Notes under the pieces: generated by a model
What the model was told of the DNA's origin: nothing
Database searches by the model: none
Seen by the model: the letters and a program-made list of their open reading frames with translations, nothing else
Part shown: in pieces, positions 33,773 to 42,241 of the stretch
How the letters are laid out: the number at the start of each line of letters is the position of its first letter
Position numbering within the stretch: position 1 is the first letter of the stretch
Source: Bradyrhizobium sp. CCBAU 53421
GTDB lineage: Bacteria > Pseudomonadota > Alphaproteobacteria > Rhizobiales > Xanthobacteraceae
DNA: 64,000 nt
Reading direction: 5' to 3'
Assembly (NCBI RefSeq): GCF_015291625.1
Contig: NZ_CP030047.1
Span: forward strand, 496,001-560,000
Program-made: the position numbers and the translations under genes

Positions 33773-33930
33773 CTCCCTCGCCCCGTTCTTGCGGGAGCGA
33801 GACGAGCGAAGCTCGCTCTTGGAGGGTTGGGGTGAGGGGCTGCTTCGGCGAGCAGAGCGCGCGGAGAGTCCCCCTCACCCGCCGCGCATCTTGCGATGCG
33901 CGTCGGCCTCTCCCCGCAAGCGGGGCGAGG
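33773..33930. repeat. Palindromic intergenic repeat
   Basis: CTCCCTCGCCCCGTTCTTGCGGGAG at the left and CTCTCCCCGCAAGCGGGGCGAGG at the right are inverted; further internal palindromes (CGAGCGAAGCTCG, CGCGCATCTTGCGATGCGCG) are present. The element occupies nearly the whole gap between binding-protein and permease genes and may tune permease expression relative to the binding protein. Confidence 0.7.
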
Positions 33931-33958
33931 CAAGGAAGCGTGCACGCGACCTTCATCC

Positions 33959-35023
33959 TCACACCCGAAACAGCCGCGCATAGCGCGTCTTGATCTCTTC
34001 GGTCATCGCCTCCACCCCTGCCGGGTCCTCCTTCATCAGCTTGATGTCTGCGAGCTTGCGCCGGCCGGCCTTCGGCTGCACCTGGGCATGCAGCGAATAC
34101 TGGCCGGTGAAGTCGACGAAGAATTGCTGGGTCGCGCGGGTGTGCAGCCAGGCCTGGAACAGCTTTGCGGCGTTCGGATGCGGCGCGCCGGCGAAGATGC
34201 CGGTCGGACCCGAGATCGTCGGCGTGCCTTCGGTCGGATAGACCGGCTCGACCGGCTGTCCGGCCTCCTTCAACAGCACGATGCCGTATTCATTGCCGTC
34301 GGCCATCACCGCGCGCTCGCCGAGCGAGAGCTTCTTCGGCGGATCGGTCGAGGACTGCACCTGCATCACGCGCTGCTTGGAGAGCTTCTCCAGATACGGC
34401 CAGCCGAGCTCGCGCACGATCTGGAACGTGGTGGTCATGATGGTGCCGCTATAGGCCGGATGGCCCTTCACCATCTTGCCGATCCATTTGGGATCGAGCA
34501 GGTCGTTAAAGCTCTTCGGCGCATCCTCCGCCTTCACCAGATTGGTGTTGTAGGCGATCGACGACAGCCACAGCCGCGTTGTCACGGCCATGCCGTCCGG
34601 ATCGCGATATCCGTCGGGAAAATGTTTCGCGACGTCCTCGGGCACGAACGGCATCAGCCAGCCGCTCTTTTTCCACGGAATGAAGTGCGAGGCATCGGCG
34701 CTGTTGACGACGTCGGCGGCGTGGATGTTGGAATCGAATTCCTGCGCCACGCGCTGGAACAGCCGCTCCGAGCCGGATCGCTCGATCTGCACGCTGATGC
34801 CGGGATAAGCGGCCTCGAACGCCCTGCCGAGTTTTTCGCCGACCGGCAGGTCCATCGACGAATAGAACACCAGCTTGCCTTCCCTGGTCGCGGCCGCGAC
34901 GAGGTCGGGCGTGATCGCGGCCGGCTCGGGCGCCGCGGCGCGTGCCGGTGAGGCGAACACCGCGCCGGCCGCAAGCACCGCCGAGCCTTTCAGGACATCG
35001 CGTCTGGAAATCTTCTTCCGCAT
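33959..35023 (-). CDS. ABC transporter substrate-binding protein, iron(III)-type
   Basis: The 354-residue periplasmic binding protein has a twin-arginine signal (ISRRDVLKGSAVLAAGAVFASPARA), so it is exported folded. The mature family-1 binding fold starts with GKLVFYSSMDLPVGEKLGRAFEAAYPGISVQIERSGSE. It is followed on the same strand by the fused permease, and the ATPase gene lies 23 bases upstream. Ferric iron is the likeliest ligand for this set, but related members bind 2-aminoethylphosphonate, thiamine or sulfate; ligand residues cannot be certified here. Confidence 0.88.
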   Translation of the reverse strand: MRKKISRRDVLKGSAVLAAGAVFASPARAAAPEPAAITPDLVAAATREGKLVFYSSMDLPVGEKLGRAFEAAYPGISVQIERSGSERLFQRVAQEFDSNIHAADVVNSADASHFIPWKKSGWLMPFVPEDVAKHFPDGYRDPDGMAVTTRLWLSSIAYNTNLVKAEDAPKSFNDLLDPKWIGKMVKGHPAYSGTIMTTTFQIVRELGWPYLEKLSKQRVMQVQSSTDPPKKLSLGERAVMADGNEYGIVLLKEAGQPVEPVYPTEGTPTISGPTGIFAGAPHPNAAKLFQAWLHTRATQQFFVDFTGQYSLHAQVQPKAGRRKLADIKLMKEDPAGVEAMTEEIKTRYARLFRV

Positions 35024-35046
35024 CGCGTCCTCCCGTTTCTTCTTGT

Positions 35047-36108
35047 CTATCGGCTGAGCGCGCGGCAGCGCTCGGGCGGCAAGGTCAGCCAGACCTCGCT
35101 GCCCTTCTCGACGGCGGTCTCCGTCGGCGTGGTCACCCGCAGCGAGGTGCCGTCTGATGTTTCCACCATGTAGTCGCGGTTCATGCCGAGATAGACCTGC
35201 CGCGTCACGATGGCCTTGAGCGTGTTCTGCGCCGCCGCGGGCGCCTGCGTCGAGAGCTGGATCTCATGCTGGCGGATCGCAACCGGCGCGCTCTGGCCAG
35301 CCGTGAGTCTCGCGCCGACCACAGCGAGCGTCGCGCCGGCGAACTCGACATGGGTCGCATCGCGCGCGATGCCCTTGATCACATTGGCGGCGCCGATGAA
35401 GCGCGCCACGAATTCGGATTCCGGCCGCGCATAGATGTCCTCAGGGCTGCCGAGCTGGTCGATCTTGCCGGCATTCATCACCGCGATCAGGTCGGCCGTC
35501 GTCATCGCCTCGGACTGGTCGTGGGTGACATAGACGGTGGTGTAGCGGTATTCGTCGTGCAGGCGACGGATCTCGAACCGCATCTCCTCGCGCAGATTGG
35601 CGTCGAGATTGGACAGCGGCTCGTCGAGCAGCAGTGTCTCGGGACCGACGATCAGCGCGCGTGCGAGCGCGACGCGCTGCTGCTGACCGCCGGAGAGCTC
35701 GCCCGGATAGCGCTGTGCCAACGGTTCCAGCTTGGTCGTCGCCAGGATCGCGGCAAGCTTCTTGGCGATGGTGTCGCGGTCCATTTTGCGCAAGCGCAGC
35801 CCATAGACGATGTTCTCCGCCACCGTCATATGCGGCCACAGCGCGTAGCTCTGGAAGATCATCGACATGTTGCGCTGCTCGGGCGGCAGCGTGCGCGCCT
35901 TCGACGACACCACGCGGTCGCCGACCCGGATCTCGCCGTCGGACGGCTCGAGAAATCCGGCAATCAGCCGCAGCGTCGTGGTCTTGCCGCAGCCGGACGG
36001 TCCGAGCAGGCAGACCAGCCGGCCGTGGTCGATCTTAAGCGAAACGTCATCAACCGCGACAAACGATCCAAACCGCTTGACCAGGCCACGCAGTTCCACC
36101 GATGCCAA
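35047..36108 (-). CDS. ABC transporter ATP-binding protein (FbpC-like)
   Basis: The 353-residue ATPase has Walker A GPSGCGKTT (about 36-44), Q-loop MIFQSYALWPHM, signature LSGGQQQR, Walker B ETLLLDEPLSNLD and the H-loop VYVTHDQ. A C-terminal TOBE regulatory domain (about 280-350) is typical of iron, polyamine and sugar importers. It energises the permease at 32029 with the binding protein at 33959; the three form an operon beginning here. Confidence 0.92.
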   Translation of the reverse strand: MASVELRGLVKRFGSFVAVDDVSLKIDHGRLVCLLGPSGCGKTTTLRLIAGFLEPSDGEIRVGDRVVSSKARTLPPEQRNMSMIFQSYALWPHMTVAENIVYGLRLRKMDRDTIAKKLAAILATTKLEPLAQRYPGELSGGQQQRVALARALIVGPETLLLDEPLSNLDANLREEMRFEIRRLHDEYRYTTVYVTHDQSEAMTTADLIAVMNAGKIDQLGSPEDIYARPESEFVARFIGAANVIKGIARDATHVEFAGATLAVVGARLTAGQSAPVAIRQHEIQLSTQAPAAAQNTLKAIVTRQVYLGMNRDYMVETSDGTSLRVTTPTETAVEKGSEVWLTLPPERCRALSR

Positions 36109-36249
36109 GCGATCCCTCCATTTTGTTCTGTCGCAGGGATCAGTGCCCGGCCGTTGCCGGCAGTAAAGCGGAAATTGATGACGACGAAAAGTGCGCGGGG
36201 CCTGTCAAATAGTTGGGGTGCCGCTTCGTTGCGTCTCCGGTCATTTCTC

Positions 36250-36396
36250 CCGTCATCCTGAGGAGCGCGCCCTTGCGCGCGTCTCGAAGGATCGACGGCC
36301 CGGATATCTCGGCGCACTCCGGTTCGCTCGCGGCGGTGACAGCGGGGGCCGTCGATCCTTCGAGACGGCCGCTGCGCGGCCTCCTCAGGATGACGG
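36250..36396. repeat. 147-bp palindromic repeat, copy 1 (flanks the GIY-YIG gene)
   Basis: The element begins CCGTCATCCTGAGGAGCGCG and ends with its inverse (CGCGGCCTCCTCAGGATGACGGG). The second copy at 36795-36936 shares the same ends and internal CGTCTCGAAGGAT/ATCCTTCGAGACG palindrome. The right end of this copy supplies the stop codon of the GIY-YIG gene (TGA at 36387-36385). Confidence 0.85.
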
Positions 36397-36693
36397 GGAA
36401 AGGGTTGCTCCGCCTCGATGCGCCAGTCGGCTGATCGTGGCCCAATCCGATTTGATCAGTGCCTCCTTCTTCGCCCGGCTCCAGCCCTTAATCTGCCGCT
36501 CGGCCGCGATGCCGTCGGTGATGCGCTCGAAGTGTTGCGACCAGACCAGAACGACGGGCCGCCGATTATAGGTGTATCCGGGGAAGGTGCCCGCATTGTG
36601 CTGCTCGATACGTGGCGCGAGATCGTCACCTGTCGTACTGCCGACGTAGTACGAATTGTCGGCGCAGCGAAGCATGTAGACGTAAATGCCCAT
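36385..36693 (-). CDS. GIY-YIG nuclease-superfamily protein (UPF0213-like)
   Basis: The 102-residue single-domain protein opens with MGIYVYMLRCADNSYYVGSTTGD: the GIY-like YVY and YIG-like YVG elements plus the family S/T, followed by the conserved Arg and Glu-containing helix (HFERITDGIAAERQIKGWSR). Such small proteins resemble UvrC N-domains and the UPF0213 family; nuclease activity is not always shown. The start at 36693 was chosen to match the family. The C-terminus and stop codon come from the adjacent palindromic repeat, and another copy of this repeat lies upstream, so the gene sits in a repeat-flanked cassette. Confidence 0.85.
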   Translation of the reverse strand: MGIYVYMLRCADNSYYVGSTTGDDLAPRIEQHNAGTFPGYTYNRRPVVLVWSQHFERITDGIAAERQIKGWSRAKKEALIKSDWATISRLAHRGGATLSPSS

Positions 36694-36794
36694 CGCGACG
36701 GTCCTGGCGCGCGTACGCTTGAACCAAGCATACGTCGCAACGGCCAAGTGGCAAGCGCTCGTCGGATATTTTTGCCACACCGTGAATGTCGTCC

Positions 36795-36936
36795 CGTCAT
36801 CCTGAGGAGCGCGCTTTTGCGCGCGTCTCGAAGGATGGACCGCCCGGCTGTCTCAGCGCGTGTGTGTTCACTCGCGGCCACAGCGTGGCCCGCCGATCCT
36901 TCGAGACGCCGCTTCGCGGCTCCTCAGGATGACGGG
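36795..36936. repeat. 142-bp palindromic repeat, copy 2
   Basis: It is a direct-orientation second copy of the element at 36250-36396, with the same terminal CGTCATCCTGAGGAG/CTCCTCAGGATGACG inverse and a more divergent middle. It lies between the GIY-YIG gene and the aminotransferase stop. Confidence 0.85.
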
Positions 36937-36968
36937 TTTGATAGTGTTAACCGCAGCTCTCGCCGAGC

Positions 36969-38153
36969 CTACGCCTTCACGTTCTCGCCGAGCCACTGGA
37001 TGGCGGCGTCGGCGCCGGCTTTGCCGTGGGGGATGTTCAGCGCGGTCAGCGCGACCTCCACGACGCCGAGCGTGCCGAGGATCATCGGCGCGTTGACGTG
37101 GCCCATATGCGCGATGCGGAAGGCCTGGCCCTGCAAATCGCCGATGCCGGTGCCGAGCACGACGCCGCATTTCTCCTTGGCATAGCGCTGGATCGCGGCG
37201 GGATCGGCGCCCTTCACGGTCACGGTCGTCACCGTGTTGGAGCGCTCGGCGGCTTCTGCGATGTTGAAGCCGAGCACCTGGCCTTCGCCCCAGACCGCGA
37301 CCGCACGGCGCACCGCTTCGCCGAGCAGGCGGTGCCGCTCGAAGGCATTCTCCAGCCCTTCGGCATGCAGCATGTTGATCGCCTCGCGCAGCGCGAACAA
37401 GAGATGCACCGGCGCGGTGCCGGCATATTTGCGGTAGTGCTCGGAGCCCTCGCGCTCGGTCCAGTCCCAATAGGGCGTGCGCAGATCGGCCTTCTTGTGT
37501 GCGTCCCAGGCACGGTCGCTGGCGGCGACGAAGCCGAGGCCGGGCGGCGTCATCAGGCCCTTCTGCGAGCCACTCATCGCGACGTCGACATACCATTTGT
37601 CCATCTCGAACGGCATGCAGCCGAGCGAGGCCACGGTGTCGACCATGAACAGCGCGGGATGGCCGGCGGCCTTGATCGCCCTGCCGATCGCCTCGATGTC
37701 GTTATAGGCGCCCGACGCGGTGTCGACCTGCACGGCGAGGATCGCCTTGATCGTGTGCTCCTTGTCGCGGCGCAGCCGCTCCTCGACCTCGGCCGGGCGG
37801 ATCGCGCGGCGCCAGTCGCCCTTCAGCACCTCGACATCGGCGCCCATCGCGGCCGCCGCCTGGCCCCAGCCGATCGCGAAGCGCCCGCTCTCGAGCACCA
37901 GCACCTTGTCGCCGCGCGACAGCACGTTGGACAGCGTCGCCTCCCAGGCGCCGTGGCCGTTGGAGATGTAGATGTAGGACTTGCCTTTGGTGGCGAACAG
38001 GTTCGAGAGATCGCGCAGCAGGCTTTCGGTCAGTTCGACCATCTCGCTGGAATAGATGTCGAGCGCCGGGCGATGCATCGCCTGCAGCACCTGATCAGGC
38101 ATCGTGGTGGGCCCGGGGATGGCCAGAAACTCCCGGCCCGCGCGAACGGTCAT
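36969..38153 (-). CDS. Class V aminotransferase (serine-/alanine-glyoxylate aminotransferase-like)
   Basis: The 394-residue fold-type I PLP aminotransferase has the family-typical IPGPTTMPDQVLQAM N-terminus, LVLESGRFAIGWGQ, the Asp in MVDTVASLG that contacts the pyridine ring and the PLP lysine in SGSQKGLMTPPGLG. It would transfer an amino group between glyoxylate and serine, alanine or a related amino acid, as in the serine cycle or purine catabolism. The start ATG at 38153 gives the standard N-terminus; the frame extends upstream to 38267 without support. It is a single-gene unit bounded by repeats on both sides. Confidence 0.9.
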   Translation of the reverse strand: MTVRAGREFLAIPGPTTMPDQVLQAMHRPALDIYSSEMVELTESLLRDLSNLFATKGKSYIYISNGHGAWEATLSNVLSRGDKVLVLESGRFAIGWGQAAAAMGADVEVLKGDWRRAIRPAEVEERLRRDKEHTIKAILAVQVDTASGAYNDIEAIGRAIKAAGHPALFMVDTVASLGCMPFEMDKWYVDVAMSGSQKGLMTPPGLGFVAASDRAWDAHKKADLRTPYWDWTEREGSEHYRKYAGTAPVHLLFALREAINMLHAEGLENAFERHRLLGEAVRRAVAVWGEGQVLGFNIAEAAERSNTVTTVTVKGADPAAIQRYAKEKCGVVLGTGIGDLQGQAFRIAHMGHVNAPMILGTLGVVEVALTALNIPHGKAGADAAIQWLGENVKA

Positions 38154-38279
38154 CGTCCTGTTCCTTATGGGTAAAGAGCGCAAATCATGCGTGTGAGGGG
38201 TCAAGCGCGGAGGATATTCCATCGCGGCCCGGATTGCGAGCAGGCGGAAGCAATCCAGCGTTTCCAAAAGCGCGGGGCA

Positions 38280-38378
38280 GCATGATCCGGAAAAGTGCGA
38301 AGCGGTTTTCCGACAAGATCATGCTCAATGATGAGCTAACGCGCGATGGCGATTCAACCCAGTCTCATCGCGCTTTAG
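38280..38378. repeat. Composite palindromic intergenic repeat, copy 2 (inverted)
   Basis: GCATGATCCGGAAAAGTG...AAGATCATGCTC (38280-38326) and GCGCGATGGCG...CATCGCGCTTTAG (38341-38378) correspond to the two palindromes at 16288-16413 in reverse order and strand, with a shorter internal segment. It lies between the aminotransferase and LssY-C genes. Confidence 0.7.
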
Positions 38379-38380
38379 CC

Positions 38381-39214
38381 TTATTTGTCGATGGCCTCGA
38401 CCACCGCACGCCAGATCTGGTCCTTGAACTGGGTCGCGGCGGGGCTCGGAATCTGCTCGACGGTGCCGTGGTTCTTGGCGCAGGCCTCGACCAGCCGCAG
38501 CACCCAGATTTCGCCGTCGGTGTAATAGAGATCGCCGCCGCCATTATGCCCGTCGAAGGTCGGGCCGATGCCGGTGACCTGGTATTTCGCGGTGACCATG
38601 CCGGCGGATTCCAGGTCGGTCGCGAGCAGCGCGCGTTCGGCGTCGAGGTCGGGCGCGATGTGATGCGTCACCGCGCCGGTGTAATGACTGACGCCGACGC
38701 TGCGGTCGAGCGTCGCAGCGCCGAGCCACACCGGGCGCTTTTCCTGGCCCTGATCGAGCACCCGCCAGAACCGGACATGGTTGCGGCGATCCGCGCTGGT
38801 TCCGACCGGCCGCTCGAAGGCGAGGTCCTCGCGGCGGCCGAGATAGAACAAATTGCTCACCGGCGCATCCTTGTAGGGACGATCGAGCAGCACCGAGCCG
38901 ACGATCTCGATCGAGGATTTCAGCGTGACCGGATCGGCCGGAAACCAGCCGGCCTCGTGCATCGCGCAGACCACGTCCTTGGTGTCGCCGATCAGCCCGA
39001 CATTCATGGGATCGCCCGGAATGCCCTGCGCGGTACGCGTCACCATCGGCAGGTTGGCGAGGCCCTTCTGATGCTCGTAATGCGTCCACAGCGCCGGCAG
39101 CACCAGATAGGCCGCGATCAGATAGACGACCAGCACGAACAGCAACAGCATCTGCGCCTGCCGGAGGCGGCTGCGCCGGCGCGCCGCAGGCGGGTTAATC
39201 TCGACGTCAGTCAC
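38381..39214 (-). CDS. Membrane-anchored LssY C-terminal-domain protein
   Basis: The 277-residue protein has one N-terminal membrane helix (about 20-42). The remaining soluble domain matches the LssY C-terminal domain style (LIGDTKDVVCAMHEAGWFPADPV, then NLFYLGRREDLAFERPVGTSADRRNHVRFWR and WLGAATLDRSVGVSHYTGAVTHHIAPD). In other proteins this domain follows a PAP2 phosphatase or DedA domain; here it stands alone. Its biochemical role is unknown. It is followed on the plus-strand side by the thermonuclease gene, same orientation. Confidence 0.75.
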   Translation of the reverse strand: MTDVEINPPAARRRSRLRQAQMLLLFVLVVYLIAAYLVLPALWTHYEHQKGLANLPMVTRTAQGIPGDPMNVGLIGDTKDVVCAMHEAGWFPADPVTLKSSIEIVGSVLLDRPYKDAPVSNLFYLGRREDLAFERPVGTSADRRNHVRFWRVLDQGQEKRPVWLGAATLDRSVGVSHYTGAVTHHIAPDLDAERALLATDLESAGMVTAKYQVTGIGPTFDGHNGGGDLYYTDGEIWVLRLVEACAKNHGTVEQIPSPAATQFKDQIWRAVVEAIDK

Positions 39215-39248
39215 GACACAGGTTTCCGGATCAGTGCGTGGCGCGGCC

Positions 39249-39974
39249 TTAGCGCCGCGTCTCGCGGCAGCCGGCGGCCTCGGCTTCCTCGACCGAGCAG
39301 AACCAGCGCGTGCCCTTCGAGATCTTCATCTCGATCTTGGCGTACCAGCGGCTGGTCGGCTGGTGGAAGATGCATTCGCCGGAGCGGTTGACGTTGCCCT
39401 TGATGGTGCAGTCGGGTGAGGGCGCAACCGGACCCGAGGCGGACGCGAGCAGGATCGAGTGCGCACTCTCCGGCACCTTTGCGGCGCCGAGCACGGCGGT
39501 CTTCTTGTTGCGCACGCGCCAGTCCCACGGCGCGATGAACGCGCCCTGCCACATCCCGGCCTTGGCCTCGCGCGCCGCCTTCTCGTCGGCTTCGTAGTCG
39601 TGCGAGATACGGGTGAAGGCCAGCGCCCAGCCATTGCTGACCATCCACTTCTGGATGTCCTCGCCGTCGACCTCGCAGCGCGCAATGGTGCGGCCGCGGC
39701 GATCGACCGAGCGCGCGTGGCAGGTCCAGCTCCTGTTGCCGGCATGCTTGATCAGCTCGTCGCGCGCGGCGACGCCGCAGGTCCAGCGCTCACCCTTGGT
39801 GTTGAGGCAGAGCTGATCGGTCGACGGCGCGTCGATGCCGCCGAGCCGGATCTTGACGCTGCCGATCACGAGCTGGTCGCCGTCGCGGATCTTCGGCACG
39901 CCGGTGATGTCGGCGGCGACGGCCAGCGTCGGCAGCGACAGCAGCAGGCCAGCAGTGAGCAGCGTCTTCAGCAT
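39249..39974 (-). CDS. Secreted thermonuclease-like (SNase-fold) protein
   Basis: The 241-residue protein has a signal peptide (about 1-20, cleavage near AVAAD) and a staphylococcal-nuclease-like OB-fold: IRDGDQLVIGSVKIRLGGIDAP (equivalent of VxDGDTxxxxxxxIRLxGIDAPE), ARSVDRRGRTIARCEVDGEDIQKWMVSNGWALAF, then an acidic-basic helix. The catalytic Glu following the GIDAP segment reads as Ser-Thr here, so activity could be reduced. The C-terminal 60 residues contain four cysteines. It is predicted to be periplasmic. Confidence 0.85.
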   Translation of the reverse strand: MLKTLLTAGLLLSLPTLAVAADITGVPKIRDGDQLVIGSVKIRLGGIDAPSTDQLCLNTKGERWTCGVAARDELIKHAGNRSWTCHARSVDRRGRTIARCEVDGEDIQKWMVSNGWALAFTRISHDYEADEKAAREAKAGMWQGAFIAPWDWRVRNKKTAVLGAAKVPESAHSILLASASGPVAPSPDCTIKGNVNRSGECIFHQPTSRWYAKIEMKISKGTRWFCSVEEAEAAGCRETRR

Positions 39975-40152
39975 CGGCGTTCCCGGCCAGGTTGTTTTCG
40001 TTCAGCGTTCAGTGCCCAAAGGGTCGGCAAGGATTGTGCGGGCAATTGGGCAACCGTGCCAGTGGAGTCGTGTTTCCGCCAGTTTCAACTTCGCGTCATC
40101 CAGGCATGAATGGGCCATTCATCCTTCCATGCCCTCTACCCATCCTACACGG

Positions 40153-41883
40153 CTACGAAGCGTTCGCCATTCGTCGCTTCGCCAGCGCGAGGGCCATCAG
40201 CACGAAGGCCGACGTCACCTCGGGGCCGCCGACCAGGATGCGTGTCGGCGTCTTCATCTTGTTCCACTCATAGGCCCTGTAGGGCCCCTTGCGACCGCCC
40301 TCGCCAAGGCCCTGCACGATGCAGTGCAGCGCCGGCGTGAAGCTCGAGACCTCGGCGCCGAGATGCGCCAGCGCCATCAGCGCGAGCGCCGCGTCGAACG
40401 GGTTCATCTCATGCGCGGTCAGTTCGCCCTGGACATAGCCGAGCACGCGGGCGCGGATCAGTGCGAACACATTGCCCGGATCGATCACGCGCTGCGCCGC
40501 CAGCGGCAGCGCGATGAAGGCGGCGTAGCAGCGGCCGAAATAGGCCGAATACAGCTCGGGCAGATAATAGATATGCGAGCGCGGATTCCTGAACGCGCCG
40601 CTTTCGACCAGATTCTTCTGGAACGCGATGATGCGATGCACCGTCTCGAGCCGCTGCGGCGTCTCGATGATCTGCCAGCGGACAAGGTTGCGGAACGAGA
40701 CCTCGAGGATGTCGAGGTTCAGCGTCGGATCGAGGTCGTTGCCGTAGGGCCGCTCGCCGGCGAGATTGTCGATCCAGGTGACGACGCCGCCCTCATAATC
40801 GATGTGATCGTTCAGTGGCACGGTGACGCGGGGCTCGTTGGCGCCTGATCGCACCTGGTAGCCGCGATAGAAATCCAGCAGCGGCTGCTGCAGGATCGGA
40901 TCGTCGGCGCCGGCCTGCGTTGCGGCCGAGAACGCGCACGCCGTGGTGTCGCAGTCGGGCACGTAGATGCCGAAGCCGAGATCCTGCTTGATCTGGGCGA
41001 AGAAGCGCGAGAAGCGCGGATGCCGGCCCGGCGCCAGCGCGGTGATCACCTTGACGACCGAGCCGTCATGCGACGGCACCTCCTCGGCGCTGGTCTTCAG
41101 GCAAAAGTCCACCATCTCGCTGATCGCGCGCCGCGCCGCGCCCGCTTCATCCGGTGACGCGAGTCCGGTCTCGGCATAGCTCAGCAGCGCCTCAGTGAAG
41201 AACGCGTCGTAATAGGCGGAGCGGTGGCGGATCTGCACCGGCTCCCACATCGGTTCGGCGATGCCGCGCCACGGCGGGTTGATCAGCGTGCGCGCCGGCG
41301 AATGCGCGATGAAGACGCGCGCCAGCGAGAACAGCAAGGTCGAGTTCTTGTAGCCGCGCGCGTTCAGGCCCGTCAGCGCCATCAGCATCTCGCGCCCGCC
41401 GATGTCGGCGTCGCCGATCAAATTGAAGGCGGCGTAGGTCGGGATGAAGCCGTTCTTGCCGAACGAGCCGAGGAGGTGCGCGCCGGTTACGCGGATCACG
41501 CGGTCGATCTCGGCCGGCGCGGGCGGGCGGGCTGTGACGGCTGCGGCCGGCGGGGCGGGGTGGCGCGCGCCGATGCCGTCCATCAGGTCGGCGATGGGGG
41601 CGCCGACCGCGGCCCAGTCCGGCGCCTCGGCGTCGCGCGCCTCGGTCAGCGCGGCGCGCAGGCCGGCCAGGCGGTCCGGGTCGTTGAGGGCGGGCAGGCC
41701 GGTGCGGCGGAGCAGCGCGCGCAGCGGCGGATTGCCGAGCGCGGTCCGGTAGAATTTTCCGAGATGGGCATCGCCGCCGCGATAGGCCTGCAGCACGGGG
41801 TCGCAGACGTCGTAAAGCGACGGGCCGTCCTTTTTGGCGGTCAGCGCCCGGCACACCGCGCCCGCGATCTCGTGAAGGCCCAT
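40153..41883 (-). CDS. Uncharacterised 576-aa protein with DxDTT motif (possible terpene-cyclase-fold)
   Basis: I cannot name this protein. It is soluble, with no signal peptide. It has helical repeats and the segment YVPDCDTTACAFSAATQAG with D310-x-D312-T-T, followed by GNDLDPTLNLDILEVSF (381-397). The DxDTT/DxDD acid motif and the (N)DxDPxxNxx(L) segment are features of class II terpene-cyclase/squalene-cyclase-like alpha/alpha toroid proteins, but the rest of the sequence is not diagnostic. The start ATG at 41883 follows AAAGGG; upstream in-frame codons are in a region without a ribosome site. It is divergent from the pseudo-caspase gene across 358 bp. Confidence 0.6.
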   Translation of the reverse strand: MGLHEIAGAVCRALTAKKDGPSLYDVCDPVLQAYRGGDAHLGKFYRTALGNPPLRALLRRTGLPALNDPDRLAGLRAALTEARDAEAPDWAAVGAPIADLMDGIGARHPAPPAAAVTARPPAPAEIDRVIRVTGAHLLGSFGKNGFIPTYAAFNLIGDADIGGREMLMALTGLNARGYKNSTLLFSLARVFIAHSPARTLINPPWRGIAEPMWEPVQIRHRSAYYDAFFTEALLSYAETGLASPDEAGAARRAISEMVDFCLKTSAEEVPSHDGSVVKVITALAPGRHPRFSRFFAQIKQDLGFGIYVPDCDTTACAFSAATQAGADDPILQQPLLDFYRGYQVRSGANEPRVTVPLNDHIDYEGGVVTWIDNLAGERPYGNDLDPTLNLDILEVSFRNLVRWQIIETPQRLETVHRIIAFQKNLVESGAFRNPRSHIYYLPELYSAYFGRCYAAFIALPLAAQRVIDPGNVFALIRARVLGYVQGELTAHEMNPFDAALALMALAHLGAEVSSFTPALHCIVQGLGEGGRKGPYRAYEWNKMKTPTRILVGGPEVTSAFVLMALALAKRRMANAS

Positions 41884-42241
41884 GAATCCCTTTCTCAAGG
41901 AACCGGTTAACGCCGCCGCCCCGGCGGTGTTTCCTCCGGCCCTCCCCAAACTCGCAAGCCTTTGGAAAGCTACATGAATCCGTACAAAATACAAATGTGA
42001 CAGAGATCACGTAACGGGATCTTAACAGCGTCAATGGCCTCTGCCGGGCGGCAGCATGCAGCAAACCGGGTTGCTCCGGCGGCTCAGCCGGGTTAAGGGA
42101 ATGTTTGTTGCGGCGCCGCAAATTGAGATCAATCGACGGCACACACGGCTCAACCCCATTAAACCTGACGGCCACTGACGCGTTTACCCGGCGCGATTTC
42201 GTTCGAGCGTTATCGGGAAAAGGATTGGGATTAGGAACGCC
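41884..42241. other. Divergent intergenic region (358 bp)
   Basis: It contains a CRP-like palindrome at 41996-42011 and the promoters for the 576-aa gene (minus) and the pseudo-caspase gene (plus). No gene is supported. Confidence 0.5.
41996..42011. promoter_or_regulatory. CRP-like site TGTGA-N6-TCACG
   Basis: TGTGACAGAGATCACG matches the E. coli-type CRP consensus TGTGA-N6-TCACA with one mismatch. It lies 113 bases upstream of the 576-aa gene and 231 bases upstream of the pseudo-caspase gene. A class III nucleotide cyclase and three Crp/Fnr proteins are encoded in the window. Functional assignment is an inference. Confidence 0.45.

Noticed and set aside
41960..42000. Fifth strong dyad near 41980 (GTATTTTGTACGG on the minus strand)
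   Set aside because: It has an extra T in the centre and no TTAACG at the proper distance, so it was not counted with the regional element.
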